The notes: generated by a model not told the origin, from the letters alone. 64,000 nucleotides of DNA from Aurantiochytrium sp. KH105 (GCA_003116975.1 BGKB01000066.1:124001-188000), one strand, 5' to 3'; shown: positions 28,698 through 40,067, numbered from the stretch's first letter. Made by a program: numbers and translations.

Positions 28698-29378
28698 TCC
28701 GTCTCTCTCGCCTAGCCGCGCGGCTCGTGCCGTCTCGCGCCTGGGGCAGTCTGCTGCTTGGCTGCGTGCCTGCCTGGCTGGCTACCTTCCGGCCAGGTCT
28801 CCCGCCGCGCGTGCTGCGCTGCGGCCGGTCCGCGTCGCGGCGCGGATTGATCGACCGTTTGCTCGACCGGTCGATCGCTCGATCATCATCCATCGTGTTT
28901 TTTCTGTTTTTGTTTCTTTTGTGCTTTTGCAAAACCGGCCTGGGCTGCCCGCTGACAATCAGGTCGAGCTTCAGCCCGAACTTGGCCGGGCTGGCCGGCC
29001 GGGCCGGCCGCCGCCGGAATTTCGCTCTCCCAGGTAGCAAGTTCGACCAGCCAGCCCGCCGGACGGCCAGCTTGGCTTGCCATTGCTTGCTTGCTTGCTT
29101 ATTTGCTTGCATTGCGGCTGTCGTTTGCTGTCAGGCGCCAGGACAGACACGAGCTCACGCTCCGATTCGCGCGCGTCCGGGGCGCCTTCGGTGGCAGAGA
29201 GACAGAGAGGCAGAGAGGAGGGAGGACTCCGCAGCTCCCGCTGAGCAGAGCACAGCCGGCGCGGGATCGAGGAACTCGCTGCCGAGGCAAGAAAGAGCTC
29301 GAAGGCGCGGCGGCAATCAAGCGATCCCTCGCTGTCTCGCTCGCTGTCTCTGGCCTCACAGGCGCGGCGGCTGAGTGA

Positions 29379-29420
29379 GGTCTTTCGGGTCTTTCAGCGG
29401 GCAGGTCTTTCGGGTCTTTC
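29379..29420 (+). promoter_or_regulatory. Four-copy GGTCTTTC cluster
   Basis: GGTCTTTC occurs at 29379, 29388, 29404 and 29413, arranged as two identical 17-base pairs separated by AGCGGGCA. The same octamer or its complement occurs at 27386, 28039 and 28111, with GAAAGAC at 30438, 31682, 31776 and 31785. A transcription-factor site is inferred, not shown. Confidence 0.4.
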
Positions 29421-29783
29421 GCCCCGGGTTCCGCCTGCTTCGCGTTGCGCCGGGCCACAGCTTTCACTTTCGTTTTACAGCGACGAGCCCGCGCCAAGCT
29501 AGCGAGGCCTCACAATCACGCCCAGCCGGCCGACCAGCCCCAACCAACTAACTGCAAGCAGCCATTCCTGCCACAGCCAGTGCAGCGCAGCGCTCCTTAC
29601 GGCCAATTCGAGGCGCTGGCGCAAGCAGGGAATCTTTTCTTTCTTTTGAAAAGTGCAGACAGACGAACTTGAAGGCTTGGGTCTTGGGAAAGAAAGAAAC
29701 TCACATCAAGACTCGGAAAGAAGGGAGGAGTGAAAAGAAAAGAAGAAAGAAGAATACTCGCCGCGTGCATGATTGGCGCTCTT

Positions 29784-29849
29784 CGCGTCGCGTCGCGTCG
29801 CGTCGCGTCGCGTCGCGTCGCGTCGCGTCGCGTCGCGTCGCGTCGCGTC
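29784..29849 (+). repeat. (GCGTC)13 pentanucleotide satellite
   Basis: There are about thirteen pure GCGTC units, and more degenerate GCGTC copies recur at 29937-29975. The encoded RVASRRVASR or RRDATRRDAT repeats in several frames are by-products. Confidence 0.95.
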
Positions 29850-30455
29850 CGCGTTTCGCCGACCGCGCGATCGATCGACGGCGGCCGCGAGCGAGCCAGC
29901 ACCCGCCGTCCGCCAGCCTGACAGACACGGCACGTCGCGTCCGACTCATCGCGTCTCATCGCGTCGCGTCGCGTCTGCTGCGGACCGTGGCAACCGCTGC
30001 GGCGGACTCGGAGGAGAGCCAAAGTGGCGCGAGGACGCGGCGACGGACCTCGGTCTGGCAGCTGGCCGCGGGCGAGTATCACTCGCTTGGAGTTCCTGGC
30101 TCGAGCAAGCAGCGCTCAACACGGAGAAGATCAAGGCTGTCATAGACAGCAGCGACTGGTCCCTGCAGCCCTCAAGGTGCGCACGTTTTGGATAAAGATA
30201 GACGGCGCCGCCTGCAGCAGCAGCTACTGTAACAAGTGAGAGAGCCCCGTCTCGGGTCGCTCGGAAGTCGAACCCCAGGAAGTCTCGCAAGCCCGAACGG
30301 ACGCGACCGACAACTCGAAGCCCAGCGGCTGTCGCTGGCGCAGCAGGTGAGCAGGCAGCCGCCCCGGGTCAAATCCGGCGCTGCGAGCTCGCATCGTCGG
30401 AGCCGCCGCCGCTGCAGCTTCCGGCAGGTAATTGGATGAAAGACACGCCCGCACA

Positions 30456-30487
<32 letters not shown>

Positions 30488-32376
30488 CTTTCTTTCCTTC
30501 TTTCTGTCCTTCTTTATTGTTCTTTTTTTCTTTTTCTACTGCGCTCACTCACTGCTGCTTCGCCCTGTTCGGGTCCGCGTCCTCTCCTCGCGCTTGGACT
30601 TTTTGACGTGAAGCAGCAGCGCCGACACCTGCTGGCTGCAGAAGCGAAAGTTCAAGGTGGGCGGGCCTCTCGCGACGAACTTGAAGGCGCCGTTGCATGC
30701 GGCTGGTTGGTCGCTCCGCTCCGCACACTTTGCCTCCCTGCTACGGCAGAGAGGCGACGAGCGTCGGAACGCAGCTCCGCGCGTCGGAGCGTCCGGGGGG
30801 AATCACGAGTCACGACTTTGTCTCAAAAATGTTACCGCGAGGCCCGTCGACCGACCGACGCTCGGTGATCGATCAATCGATCGATGGCGCCGACCGCGGC
30901 TCGGGAGGAGTCCGTCCTTCCGTCCGCGCGAGGCCGGCCCGCGCCTGGTCTATTCTGGTCTGGCCTGGCCTGGCCTACCAGGCCAGGCCGTGCGTTCGTT
31001 CGTATGTCCGTATGTTTGTTGCTTTGGTTGTCCAAGGCGTGATTTGAGCGGCGTGATTTGAGCGGCGTGGTGTGACTTGGGAAAAGGACGGCCGGCCGAT
31101 CGGCCAGCTGGCTTTTTTGAACTCGTCAAATACAGAAAACTGCTTCTTCGATCCGTGACGACGTGGGTGGTGGTGACCGCGGCCGTTGTTGTTGTGACCA
31201 ATGATTTTGGCAACGTCAAGATGGGGCGAATGAAGAGGCCCACTCGATCTGGCACACCGTGACGCTCGTTGCTGTTGTTGCCATGCTTGGCTGGCATCGT
31301 CGAGTCAATACAAGCCCCGTGGTCTCCCTCTCACGCGCAGATCTTCTCCCCATCGCGACGTGGGCCAACAAAAGCGCGAGGGCTGATGTTGCAAAGGGCC
31401 ATCGACCAGTCAACAGCGCGCAAACGATGCCAGATTACTCTTACTTAATGTTAGTCTAGCCCTAAGCCACGAACCGCTTGATCGAGCGAACGCGACGGAC
31501 CCTGAGGAATCTGCCGCTGCTCTGCATAGCTGGCCGCAATGCTCTGCTGTGCTCTGCTCTGCTGTGCTCTGCTCTGCTGTGCTCTCCTCTGTTCTCCTCT
31601 CCCTCTCTCCTCACTGCTGCGGCCGTTCTGCCAAGATCGGTCGACGAGCTGGTTGGACCGCAACTGCAAGCGGCAGAGGTTGAAAGACACGTCGCTGACA
31701 TCTCTTACGTATGGATGGTTGGGACAGGTCAACCGCCGCTGCCGCGCACCGCAGCCGCGGAGGAGGAGAGCGAAAGAAAGACGCGAAAGACCCGACGGGG
31801 CTCCTCCTTCCACCATGGCCGCTGCCACAAGCGTCACTTCCTTCCCATCTCCTCCCCCACCCCCTCTGTTTCGGCTTCCTTGCCTGGGGTGGCCTGTTAT
31901 CGGCACAGCCGGCGGGCGAGGTTGGCTGGCTTGAGATGGCTGCCTGCCGAAGTCTGCTGGGCATCTGTGCCATGCAACCAGAGTGGGGGCTACGGCCTGC
32001 TCGGCGACACTGTGATCGGTTAGGAGTCAGATGGAGCGGGCAGAAGGTACGCAGCGTGTAGTAGTAGGCAGTGTGCGCGGCCCAGGGTTGGATCACCGGA
32101 GAACTTGGGCTCATCTAGATATAGTCATTCACTGTCAACAAGATTGAAGGACTTTACTGACGATTGGCGAGCAAAGTAGAAGACAAGGACTGCTCAAGCC
32201 AGGCAGAGTTGGTAATTAGGTTAACAACGACAGTCTGAGCCGAACGAAGCTTGTTGAACGCCAACGTCGACCCCGTCTTCCCCAGACCCCCCCTTTTCTA
32301 TTTCCTTGTTGTCCCTGTTTGAGAGTAGCCGCCGCGAAAACATGTCACCCATTGCGGCTTCTCGCCGGCCTCAAGA

Positions 32377-34404
32377 TTACTGCGGAGCAGAGGCTGGCGG
32401 AACGTGAAGTTCCAGACATACTCGCAAAAGTCGAGCCATGTCGGGAGACAGGCCCGGGATGTGAAGCAAGTCGCGCACAAATCGCTTGGCAATAATGTCC
32501 CCGCTTGTGGATCCCGCAATCTGATCGTCCGAGACCATCAATGACGCTCCTGGTAGAGCCACTGGCGCGCCTGCTGCCATCGGCGCGCCAGCGACGTTTG
32601 CGAGTTGGTTCGCTTGTACAAAGGGCTGTGCATGGTTCTGTGCTTGCGGTGGATTTGCGACGCCCATTTGCGCGGGGGGTGCGGGCGGCGGTGCCGTGGT
32701 CGTCGATGCCCCTCCTGCAGACGCCGTCGCCTCCGCCGGTTGCGAAATCTTGAATGGCGATGACCAGACGCGCAGGAACTCTTCATCTTCGTCCGCGCTT
32801 ACAAGCATGGGTGCAAATTGCGGAACTTTGCCGCTCGCCTGCGGCTTGGAGCCCGTGTATCGGCCCAGCGAGAATTGGTGCGCAGCGATGACGCTGCAAG
32901 GCATTACCATGAGGGCGTTCGGATTTCGCTTCCAGGCCAACGGGTTCAAATCTGGAAGGAACCATCGCTCAATCTTGCCCGGATCTCCTTCCTCGCCATA
33001 CCGCGTAGCAGCAAAGAGATAAGATCCGCACGCAACGAGATGCGTGGCAAAGATGCTTGTCTCGAGCACTCGAACGCATTCCCAGGCGCGATTGTAGACG
33101 CGAATGTTAAAGTCAGCCGACGCTGCGACCACCAGATCGCTTGCGGACTCCGTCTGGGATCTGGCTTGCGCCTTGTCGCGCGATGACTTTTCTTCTGTCT
33201 CATGTTGAGCGGATACTTGGGGCATGTCAGCATCCCCGTCAGTCGCGTCCGCCACGCCCTCGTCCGCCTTGACACGGCACAAGGCGCCCACGAACTCTGT
33301 GTTATCCTGGATGACATGCTCTGCTTTTTTCAGCACTGGAGCGCCCGAGGCGGCAGACGCAGCCTCCGACGTCCCTTCTGGGGCGGCAGCGACAGCAACA
33401 GCAGGGTCCTTTCCGGCGCCCGCCTCCGCGGCGGCCTTGCCTCCCTTCGAGGACGAAGATGAAGAGGATGAGGACGCCGGGGCCGTGGTTGCAATTTTCT
33501 GTTTGACAGACTTTGCTTCACGCAGGCACTTGGCAATATCCCATACTCGAATGGAGCAGTCATCCGAGCTGCTGACAAGGCGAGCTGACTCTGCATCTCC
33601 AGCGAGCGACGGCAGCGTGAGCAAGCACAGCACACTATCCTCGTGACCATTGAGCATGAAGAGGCAGGACCACGTCGAGGCGTCCCAGCAGGCAATGGTC
33701 GCATCAAGAGAACCAGAAAAGAGCAAATTGCGACCCATCGCGGATTCGTTCTCTAGACTTGCCAGAACTTGCACCTCATGCGTGTGTGCCTCTTCAATTG
33801 TGTATACGACGCTGAGGTCGAACAAGCTCACGAGTACAATGTCGCAACCAGCGCCCGCCACCAGGAGCGAGACCGTGCCGTTCGATTCTTTGGCCTTTGC
33901 TGTGAGAGCAGCGCTTGATGACTTGGTCGAGCGCTTGCCTTTTCCTGCCTGTGCAGGAAAGTTGATGCCGCCGCGCATCTCGATGAGTCCATATACACTG
34001 GCGCCTTGTTTGAGCTCGAGACTTGTCACCCTTGCAAAAGAATTCAGGCAGTCCCAGAGGTCAAGATTGCCGGCTTGCGTACCTGTGCAGAGAAGTGCGC
34101 AGCTCCCTCGTGCGCATCGAAAGCAGCGTCGCACAGCTGTGTCAAAGTCATCTTCACGCTTTTCGAGCACGAGACACGAGAGCACGTGCCCGTTCATGGG
34201 CACCTCCGCGCGTGCTGGCGTGAGGCTCATTTTCTGTCGCTTGCGGCGGACCTCCGCCTCCTCGCGCTTCTTAATACGCTCCTTCTCCTCGTCCAGCTTG
34301 CGCTTCTCGCGCACCTGCTCGAGCTCCTTGCGTTTGCGCTCAATGTCGTCCAGCTTTTTCTGCTGCTCCATGATGCGTTCCTGGCACTTGGCGAGCTCGT
34401 CCAT
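32377..34404 (-). CDS. WD40-repeat protein with charged N-terminal coiled coil
   Basis: This encodes 675 residues. A highly charged N-terminal helix (about 5-55: KKREEAEVRRKRQKM and neighbours) precedes a WD40 propeller. Recognisable blades include LLFSGSLDATIACWDAS...LNGHEDSV, LVSSSDDCSIRVWDIA and VVAASADFNIRVYN; low-complexity inserts (poly-Ser, Ala/Pro/Gln) lie between blades and near the C-terminus. The last approximately 40 residues are helical (AKRFVRDLLHIPGLSPDMA). The N-terminal coiled coil suggests a scaffold, but I cannot assign an orthologue. I chose the ATG at 34404 because it has a strong context (ACCATGG); the frame extends upstream through a basic stretch without another convincing start. 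Confidence 0.75.
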   Translation of the reverse strand: MDELAKCQERIMEQQKKLDDIERKRKELEQVREKRKLDEEKERIKKREEAEVRRKRQKMSLTPARAEVPMNGHVLSCLVLEKREDDFDTAVRRCFRCARGSCALLCTGTQAGNLDLWDCLNSFARVTSLELKQGASVYGLIEMRGGINFPAQAGKGKRSTKSSSAALTAKAKESNGTVSLLVAGAGCDIVLVSLFDLSVVYTIEEAHTHEVQVLASLENESAMGRNLLFSGSLDATIACWDASTWSCLFMLNGHEDSVLCLLTLPSLAGDAESARLVSSSDDCSIRVWDIAKCLREAKSVKQKIATTAPASSSSSSSSSKGGKAAAEAGAGKDPAVAVAAAPEGTSEAASAASGAPVLKKAEHVIQDNTEFVGALCRVKADEGVADATDGDADMPQVSAQHETEEKSSRDKAQARSQTESASDLVVAASADFNIRVYNRAWECVRVLETSIFATHLVACGSYLFAATRYGEEGDPGKIERWFLPDLNPLAWKRNPNALMVMPCSVIAAHQFSLGRYTGSKPQASGKVPQFAPMLVSADEDEEFLRVWSSPFKISQPAEATASAGGASTTTAPPPAPPAQMGVANPPQAQNHAQPFVQANQLANVAGAPMAAGAPVALPGASLMVSDDQIAGSTSGDIIAKRFVRDLLHIPGLSPDMARLLRVCLELHVPPASAPQ

Positions 34405-35031
34405 GGTTTCTGCGCGCCACGCCGGCGCGGACCGCCTGCGCGCCCCTTTCCCGCGCTTACGCTTCTTGCTTGCCAGTGCCTTTTGCCCGTCTCTCGCGCA
34501 CAAGCGGCCAGGCCCGCGCGACTGTAGTTTTCCGTACTGTACTTTCGACGGACGAAACCCAAAATATTCGCAAACCCAAGGATAGTAGGCCTAGTTCTTT
34601 CCTAACGTAAACCATGGATCACGCCAGCGAGGGCACAACACTTATCTCGCCTGAGGTAGCCTACTACACGTTGTGGCCGACCTTTGAGACAATGTCGACA
34701 GAAACCCAAGCGCTTTTCTTCTTGACCTCTAGGTTTTTTCCAAACGAAATTAACGCGTGCCATGTAGGGGAGCAATCATTCTCAAATACAATGAGCCAGC
34801 TTCAACGTGAGCATTGGCAGGCTAAAGTGGCTAGACTAGCTCCTTCACCGTGTTCTTGATTGATCTTGCTCCAAAAGCCAGGACTACCAAGATTGGATGC
34901 AAAGCTGACAAGTTTCTTCTCGGACAGCCAAAAATGCATCCAAGTCAAGTCGACACACTAAAAAAATTATAATAAGCTTGACTGTGCTTTTGGTCAGTGA
35001 TTTTTCAAGGCCGAAGTTGGAAAATTGCTTG
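34405..35031. other. Intergenic region, ArfGAP 3' end / WD40 5' end
   Basis: This 627-bp stretch is comparatively AT-rich. It holds the WD40 promoter side (TAGGCCTA at 34586-34593) and the ArfGAP 3' flank (TTATAATAAG near 34966-34975). No gene was seen; an ATG at 34614 opens only an 81-codon frame of no recognisable character. Confidence 0.6.
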
Positions 35032-35914
35032 CTAGCGTCGCTCATTCTGATGGCCGCTAGTGCCACAAAGGCCAAACGCTCCAAAGAATGCATCGCTTTC
35101 CCGATATGCATCGAGAATCTCACGACAGCGTTGCTCGTGAGAGATTGCCTCGGACACACGAGAATTGACTTCAGCTTTGCAATCTTGCTCAATTTTGCAT
35201 TCCCTTTGGACGCCATCCTCTCTATGCTCGGTATGGCTTAAAACTCCATCGAGATAGTGTTCAGGACCAGCAGGATTCTCAACCGCGAGTGGCGCCTCGA
35301 TTTCATCATCATCTCCAATCTGCCGAGACTCGTTTTTCACGGCACCGAGGCCACGACGCCGCACCGGGGTCCGTCGACGAACGGTCCGAGGCACGGGGAT
35401 CGTTGAACTGCCTCTCGTGCTCGTCGATTTCTTCTCGATGTTTTGCACCAAGCGTGCGCATTCTTCCGGACAAGGTACCCATCGTTGCTTTACATATTTG
35501 TCACGGATAAACTGCTCGATGTCTTTGCGATCATGCGTGGCGGCGCGGGGCCGGGGTCCAGGTCCAAATTGCGCCAGGTAGATTGTGTTTGCGCGGACGT
35601 TGCCCATTGTCCGCATGCACTCGACCTCGTCTGCATACCATAAATACGTTTTGGTGGTGAATGACTTGACTTGACTAATGTCGCGGCCCAAAGAGCGGTG
35701 CACCTGGGCACAATCAATGCAGATGAAGATGCCGTGCGGAAGTGCAGCCCATCCAGGTGCCCGGGCCTCGCAGTCCGCGCACACTCCGTTTCCACCCTTG
35801 GAGCGTAAGCCCTTGAGCGTTGCATGGCTCGTATCGTCTGCTCGCTTTGCATCCTCCTTGTCTTCAGCGGTCCGGTGGCAAAGCCCCTTGACTTTCGGCA
35901 GCACGTGCAGGAGC

Positions 35915-35916
<2 letters not shown>
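35032..35916 (-). CDS. Arf GTPase-activating protein (ArfGAP domain)
   Basis: This encodes 294 residues. ArfGAPs stimulate GTP hydrolysis by Arf GTPases on Golgi and endosomal membranes. The zinc finger is complete: CADC and CIDC (C46, C49, C66, C69) separated by exactly 16 residues, then the HRSLG arginine finger (R74) and [14 protein letters not shown]. Later family features are the [10 protein letters not shown] segment and the [11 protein letters not shown] helix. The C-terminal half is basic then acidic and ends with [12 protein letters not shown], faintly like the ISSDxFFG repeats of ArfGAP2/3. No PH, ankyrin or BAR domain is visible. The ATG at 35916 abuts a GCTT microsatellite. The gene is divergent from the codanin-like gene. 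Confidence 0.85.
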
Positions 35917-35987
<71 letters not shown>

Positions 35988-35988
35988 A
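35917..35988 (-). repeat. (AAGC)n microsatellite touching the ArfGAP start codon
   Basis: There are about 17 units, GCTT on the plus strand and AAGC on the ArfGAP sense strand, ending right at the ATG (35916). The tract is probably transcribed as 5' UTR. Confidence 0.95.
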
Positions 35989-36518
35989 GGCTTGCTGGCT
36001 GGTGCGGCGTTGGCTTTTGAGGTCTTGGCTTCGGTCTGGCTGCTCGCTTTGCAGGTTTGCTCGCGGTCGCGCTGTCGGCCCCGCGCGCACGCCACCGCGC
36101 CCTGGCGGCCACGTGGTCTCGGCTCGAGTCAGCTGCCGGTTCCATCCACCCCCTCACGGTCCGCATGACGTGGTCCGCGCGGCCGGAACCGAGCGAGCCT
36201 CCGCGTCTCCGCGCAGGGGAGAGAGAGAGAGAGAGAGCTGCGGCCGCCGCGGTCCTCGCTGGCGCCGCGGACGCCTGCCCGTCGTCGGCGTCGCGCGCGG
36301 CAGCCGGCCGCAGCGAGAGCGACGGAGAGCGCCCGGAGCCGCAGCCAGCCGCGTCTGCGCTGCGCAGAGTCAAGCCTGACCTGGCCGCGCAACCTGCAAT
36401 CTGCGTTGCGCAGAGGCAGGCGAGGCAGCGGCAGAGGCACTGCAGGCGAGGCCGCGCAGGCGTCGGTCGCGCAGGCGTCGGTCGCGCAGGCGCGCAGAGC
36501 GGCAAGAGGGCGCGCGCG
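35917..36518. promoter_or_regulatory. Divergent promoter region, ArfGAP / codanin-like
   Basis: This 602-bp shared 5' region goes from the GCTT tract next to the ArfGAP ATG to very GC-rich sequence before the codanin-like ATG, with a GAGA run (36217-36237). Long Arg/Ala-rich ORFs on both strands extend from the neighbouring genes but carry no domain. Confidence 0.55.
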
Positions 36519-36877
36519 ATGGGCGCGGCGCTGGCGGAGCAGCTGCGCGCCGTGCTCGAGGGCGGCGCGCGCGCGGAGGAGGTCGCGGCGCGGGCCGCGG
36601 AGCAGCGGCGGCGCGGGGAGGGCGACCTGGGCCGCGCGCTGGCGCGGGAGCTGCGCGCGGCGGCGGAGGCGGCGCTCGGGGCGGGGCGCTGCGCGCAGGG
36701 CGCGGGCGCTGCGCAGGGCGCGGGCGCTGCGCAGGGCGCGGGCCCCGGCGCGCAAAAGGGCGGCAGGACGCGCAAGGAGCGCCGCGGGCGCAGCCGCGAG
36801 CGCAGGGGCGGCGGCCACAGCGCCGCGGACGCGCCCGCCGCGGCGAACCGGGGCCGAGGGCGGCGACGTGGCGGCGG

Positions 36878-36912
<35 letters not shown>

Positions 36913-39515
36913 CAGCAGCAGGAGGAGGAGGGGGAGGAGGAAGAGGAAGAGGTAAAGGGGAATGGGAGGTCGACGATGTCGCTGGGTCCCAGCCCAAGCG
37001 GCTGCGCAAGCCCAACGAAGCCTTTGGACGCCGAAACCTGCGCTCGCCCATGGCCAACCCCGTGTCCTCCTCGCAGGCCTCGCAGGCAATGAACGAAGCA
37101 GCGGCACATGATGTCAGCGGCTTTCCGCAGCAAACCTTTACCTTTCTTGCACTCGCGCCGCGAGATCGCCGACAAATCGGCCAGCTGGCGCAGCTGTACG
37201 CGATGCTCATCGGCAGGGGGTGCATGGACTCGACTGAGGCCGAGATTGGCTTCATCTTCTCGCTTCTTGTGTCCCTCGAGCAACACGTCGAAGGCGCGGC
37301 ATCATCGTCTTCCGACGCTCAGGCGACGTCGATGCACGCCTCTGTACCTCCTCGGCCCCCGCCCTCTCACCAGCATGCCAGACCAGCATCGTCTGCCGCA
37401 TCATTGCTACCGAGCTCCAAGGACGGCTGGGTGCACTTTGCATGTGTGGCCGTGCAGCACTTGGAAAGCGTTTTGCTTGCCTTTGGCTCCTCGCTTCTTG
37501 CGCAACTCGTGCAACTTCGAACCTTGCAAATCTATGCAGCGCCTGTAGTGCAACGCGTCATGCTTCGCCTCCAGACTGCAACGCCTCTGGCTGCACCCGG
37601 CGGCATGTCCACGCAACCTTGGAGCGTCCAGGTTGCCCAACCGTTCCGCGCGCAGACAGACTCGCGTCTGCACTTCAAAAATCCCGAACTTTCGCGCCTC
37701 TTTTCGAATCGCGAATCCTCGCGTGACCAGCTGCTCCGTGCCTATCGCGAGTTCGAGCAAGCCATGAGCGACAAAGGCGCTGACAGTGTGGATGCCAAAT
37801 CGTCTCTCGCCCGGGGGATAGCTTCGCGCGCTGCATCAGCCTGTGCGACAAGCCTCGATGCTGCAAACACGTATTGGTTTGCACAACTCTTTGTTTCTAC
37901 CATGATTCAAGTATGCGCTGCCGATGCACAAATGTGCGACACCGCAACGCCTCGGGCCTCAAGCTTGTTCTTTATCGACTTCGTCAGCGCCTGTAAGCAG
38001 CATACCATCATGGTTGCCATTGAGACCGTGGCGCACAGCGAGCTCGTGCGACTCGCAGACCTCGACGCCTTTGGCAAAGACACTACGTTCCCGGCGCAGT
38101 GCGCTGTGCATGTTCGATCGGTACGTGCACTCGGCCGGCTTCTCGGCGCGCTTGGGCGCGCCGTGTTTGCGTGGCTCCACGAGCCCGTTTTCAAGGAACG
38201 ATCCGAGGCACTTTCCGTCCTCGTTTCCGAGGCTTCAGACATTGCGGCGCGAGCAAAGTCGGGCTCTCAAATCCCCATTGCTCGCTATCTTCGTGATGCG
38301 CGGTCAGCCAATCGCCTCGCGCAAACGATCCCTTGGGTCGTAGAGATGCTTGCAGTTCGAAGCCAGGATCCCATCATTTGGTCGAACAAGGGCTTTCGGT
38401 GCGCACTTTTCGAATTATCGCAGATCCTAGCTTGTGCGAGTGATCGATCGCGGCCCGAACAGCTCTTTGTCTCCACAGAAATCGAGGCCCTGTTCACACG
38501 CCTGGGCTGTGGTATCGTGGCTGCAGTCACCGCCGACGAATTTGCGCACGAGGTCGAAGAAGGTGGAAAAGGAACGGGAGGACGAGATGGAGAGGATGTT
38601 GACATCGTTACGGCAGACCTGGAGCCGGCGTGCTGGTCGGGGGCGATCGGGCACGTTCTCCAAGATCTTGCCTTTGCCGACGAGTGGCCTGCGCTGAGAC
38701 GTTTGCGCCAGTTCGTTACGCCCGGCAACCACATGCAAGGGCAAGCATCAACTCAGCACGACCCGTACCAAGCCAAAAGCGAAAATCAAGCGAGCCCGGG
38801 CATTGTACAAGCGGGCGTCCCACTTGATCAAGATACAAATATGCAGCGGGCGCTCGCGACAACATTTTTGCAACGAAATCCCGTGTTACAGGGTATCGTG
38901 GACTTTGGGACGCGCATAATAGCGGATGGTTTCATTGAGGACGCATTTTCCGTTCCGGGTAATATTCTCGTGGGAAAGGCTGTGTCAGAGGCCCTGCAAA
39001 AGCATCCAGGCGCAGCGAATCAGGCGAAAGCAGCCCATGCTGCCCTTCACAAGGCCTCCGACGCGCTCTTAGCCGAGGCCCAGGACAAGTTGCGCGCTCC
39101 GTCGCTTGATCTCATGCGCGCCAGCTGTCACGCGCACGCAGTACGCGGTTCCAAGCACAAGAAAGCTGTACAAGAGACGGCTGCGTCAATCCTTCTCTCG
39201 CAAGCCTGCGACCGCATTGCCTTTGCATTGCAGACGCGTTTGCCGCGCATCATTGAGGACCTCGTTGCCAACTCGATCAAGGAGAAGTCCGTGCTCGCCA
39301 GGCCGCATCGTCCCCAATCGCATTTTAAACCCTGCTCTGTTACAGTGCGCGAGACGGTCGAGGCGCTTGGTAATACACCTTCTCGCTCTGCGCAGCTCAA
39401 TTTATTACGCAAGCTTGTGACGGACCCGAATGAAGCAGCCCTTTTTGAGCGCCAAGACCTCGTTTGCCAGCTTAATGATGCTGTCTGCCACGACATTCTC
39501 GTGCTTGATTTGTGA
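36519..39515 (+). CDS. CDAN1-like: Codanin-1-like protein
   Basis: This encodes 998 residues in one exon. In animals codanin-1 binds the histone chaperone ASF1 and limits histone supply to chromatin; mutations cause congenital dyserythropoietic anaemia type I. The first 150 residues are GC-driven low complexity (Ala/Gly/Arg, including a threefold GAGAAQ repeat and a poly-Ala run). A folded helical region starts at FTFLALAPRDRRQIGQLAQL. The two best family matches are a segment around RSANRLAQTIPWVVEMLA, which parallels codanin's ARRAVLTVPWLVEFLS, and ALATTFLQRNPVLQGIVDFG, which parallels its [20 protein letters not shown]. No obvious ASF1-binding B-domain motif is visible. The ATG at 36519 is the best start, but N-terminal homology is absent, so it is uncertain. 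Confidence 0.7.
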
Positions 39516-40067
39516 TTATGAACAAAGTAAAAATGTACCATTTTTGTCGTGGGTCTAGACCTAGGCCTAGGCCTGGCGCATGTTTTTCACTCGTACGTCC
39601 GAGAAGCCAGCATAGCCAGCAAATGTGAGATTATACATACAATTGATTATCAGTAGCCGATCAGTAGGCCTATGCCTCTGTTTAGGAGCTAGACCTTTGT
39701 GATGAAGGACTTGCCGCCGCAGCTCCGCTCGTTCTCTCTGGCATGTGCGTGGCTAGGATCAAAGATTGTATCATGATTGCCGGCCACGAGGACGGCGGTG
39801 TGCGGAAACTCATTTATTCAAGAGAGTGCCTGAAAATTCTTTTGTCATTGTATAGTATAGTAGTACTTTGTTTTGTTTTTTTCCCAGGCCTGGCAACTAA
39901 CGAACGACGTGCCTCACAGTCAAAGGCAGACTGGGGTCGCGCAGACGAGAAGAGGCAAGCACGAGCGGACGTGGAGGCGTCGAGGGCAACGTGCTGTGCT
40001 ACGCTACGCGTAGGCGACGCGTTCGTGTCTGCAGGCACCGAACGATCAAACACAGTAGGTCTCCCTT
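39516..40067. other. Intergenic region, codanin-like / coiled-coil gene
   Basis: This 552-bp, AT-richer stretch has TAGGCCTA at 39562-39569 (overlapping a second near-copy) and at 39665-39672. It probably contains the 3' end of the codanin-like gene and the promoter of the next one. No gene was seen. Confidence 0.6.

Larger units (their letters stand above)
26754..32376. other. 5.6-kb gene-poor, microsatellite-rich block
   Basis: No supported gene was found; ORFs on both strands are low-complexity. Features not listed separately: (CGTT)n at 27018-27041, (CT)n near 27054-27072, mixed TTTG/GCTT/TCTG tracts 27172-27245, (ATCG)/(ATTG) runs 27290-27345, (GCTA)n 27923-27941, (CTCTC)n 27985-28018, (CTG)n 30456-30485 and TGCTC repeats 31540-31600. 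GGTCTTTC/GAAAGAC motifs recur, including a four-copy cluster at 29379-29420. The region could contain long non-coding RNA genes or short-exon genes that I cannot resolve by eye. Confidence 0.6.

Noticed and set aside
29946..30290. A minus-strand 114-codon frame with a hydrophobic stretch (SLVTVAAAAGGAVYLYPK)
   Set aside because: It runs into the GCGTC repeat and has no recognisable domain or conserved start, so it is too weak to call.
30250..30300. Possible tRNA B box on the minus strand (GGGTTCGACTTCC near 30264-30276)
   Set aside because: It departs from the GGTTCGANNCC consensus, and no A box or foldable acceptor stem could be found around it.
35864..37255. A 463-codon open frame antisense to the codanin-like gene
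   Set aside because: It is Arg/Ala/Ser-rich, mirrors GC-rich repeats of the opposite strand and has no domain. The + strand frame has clear homology.
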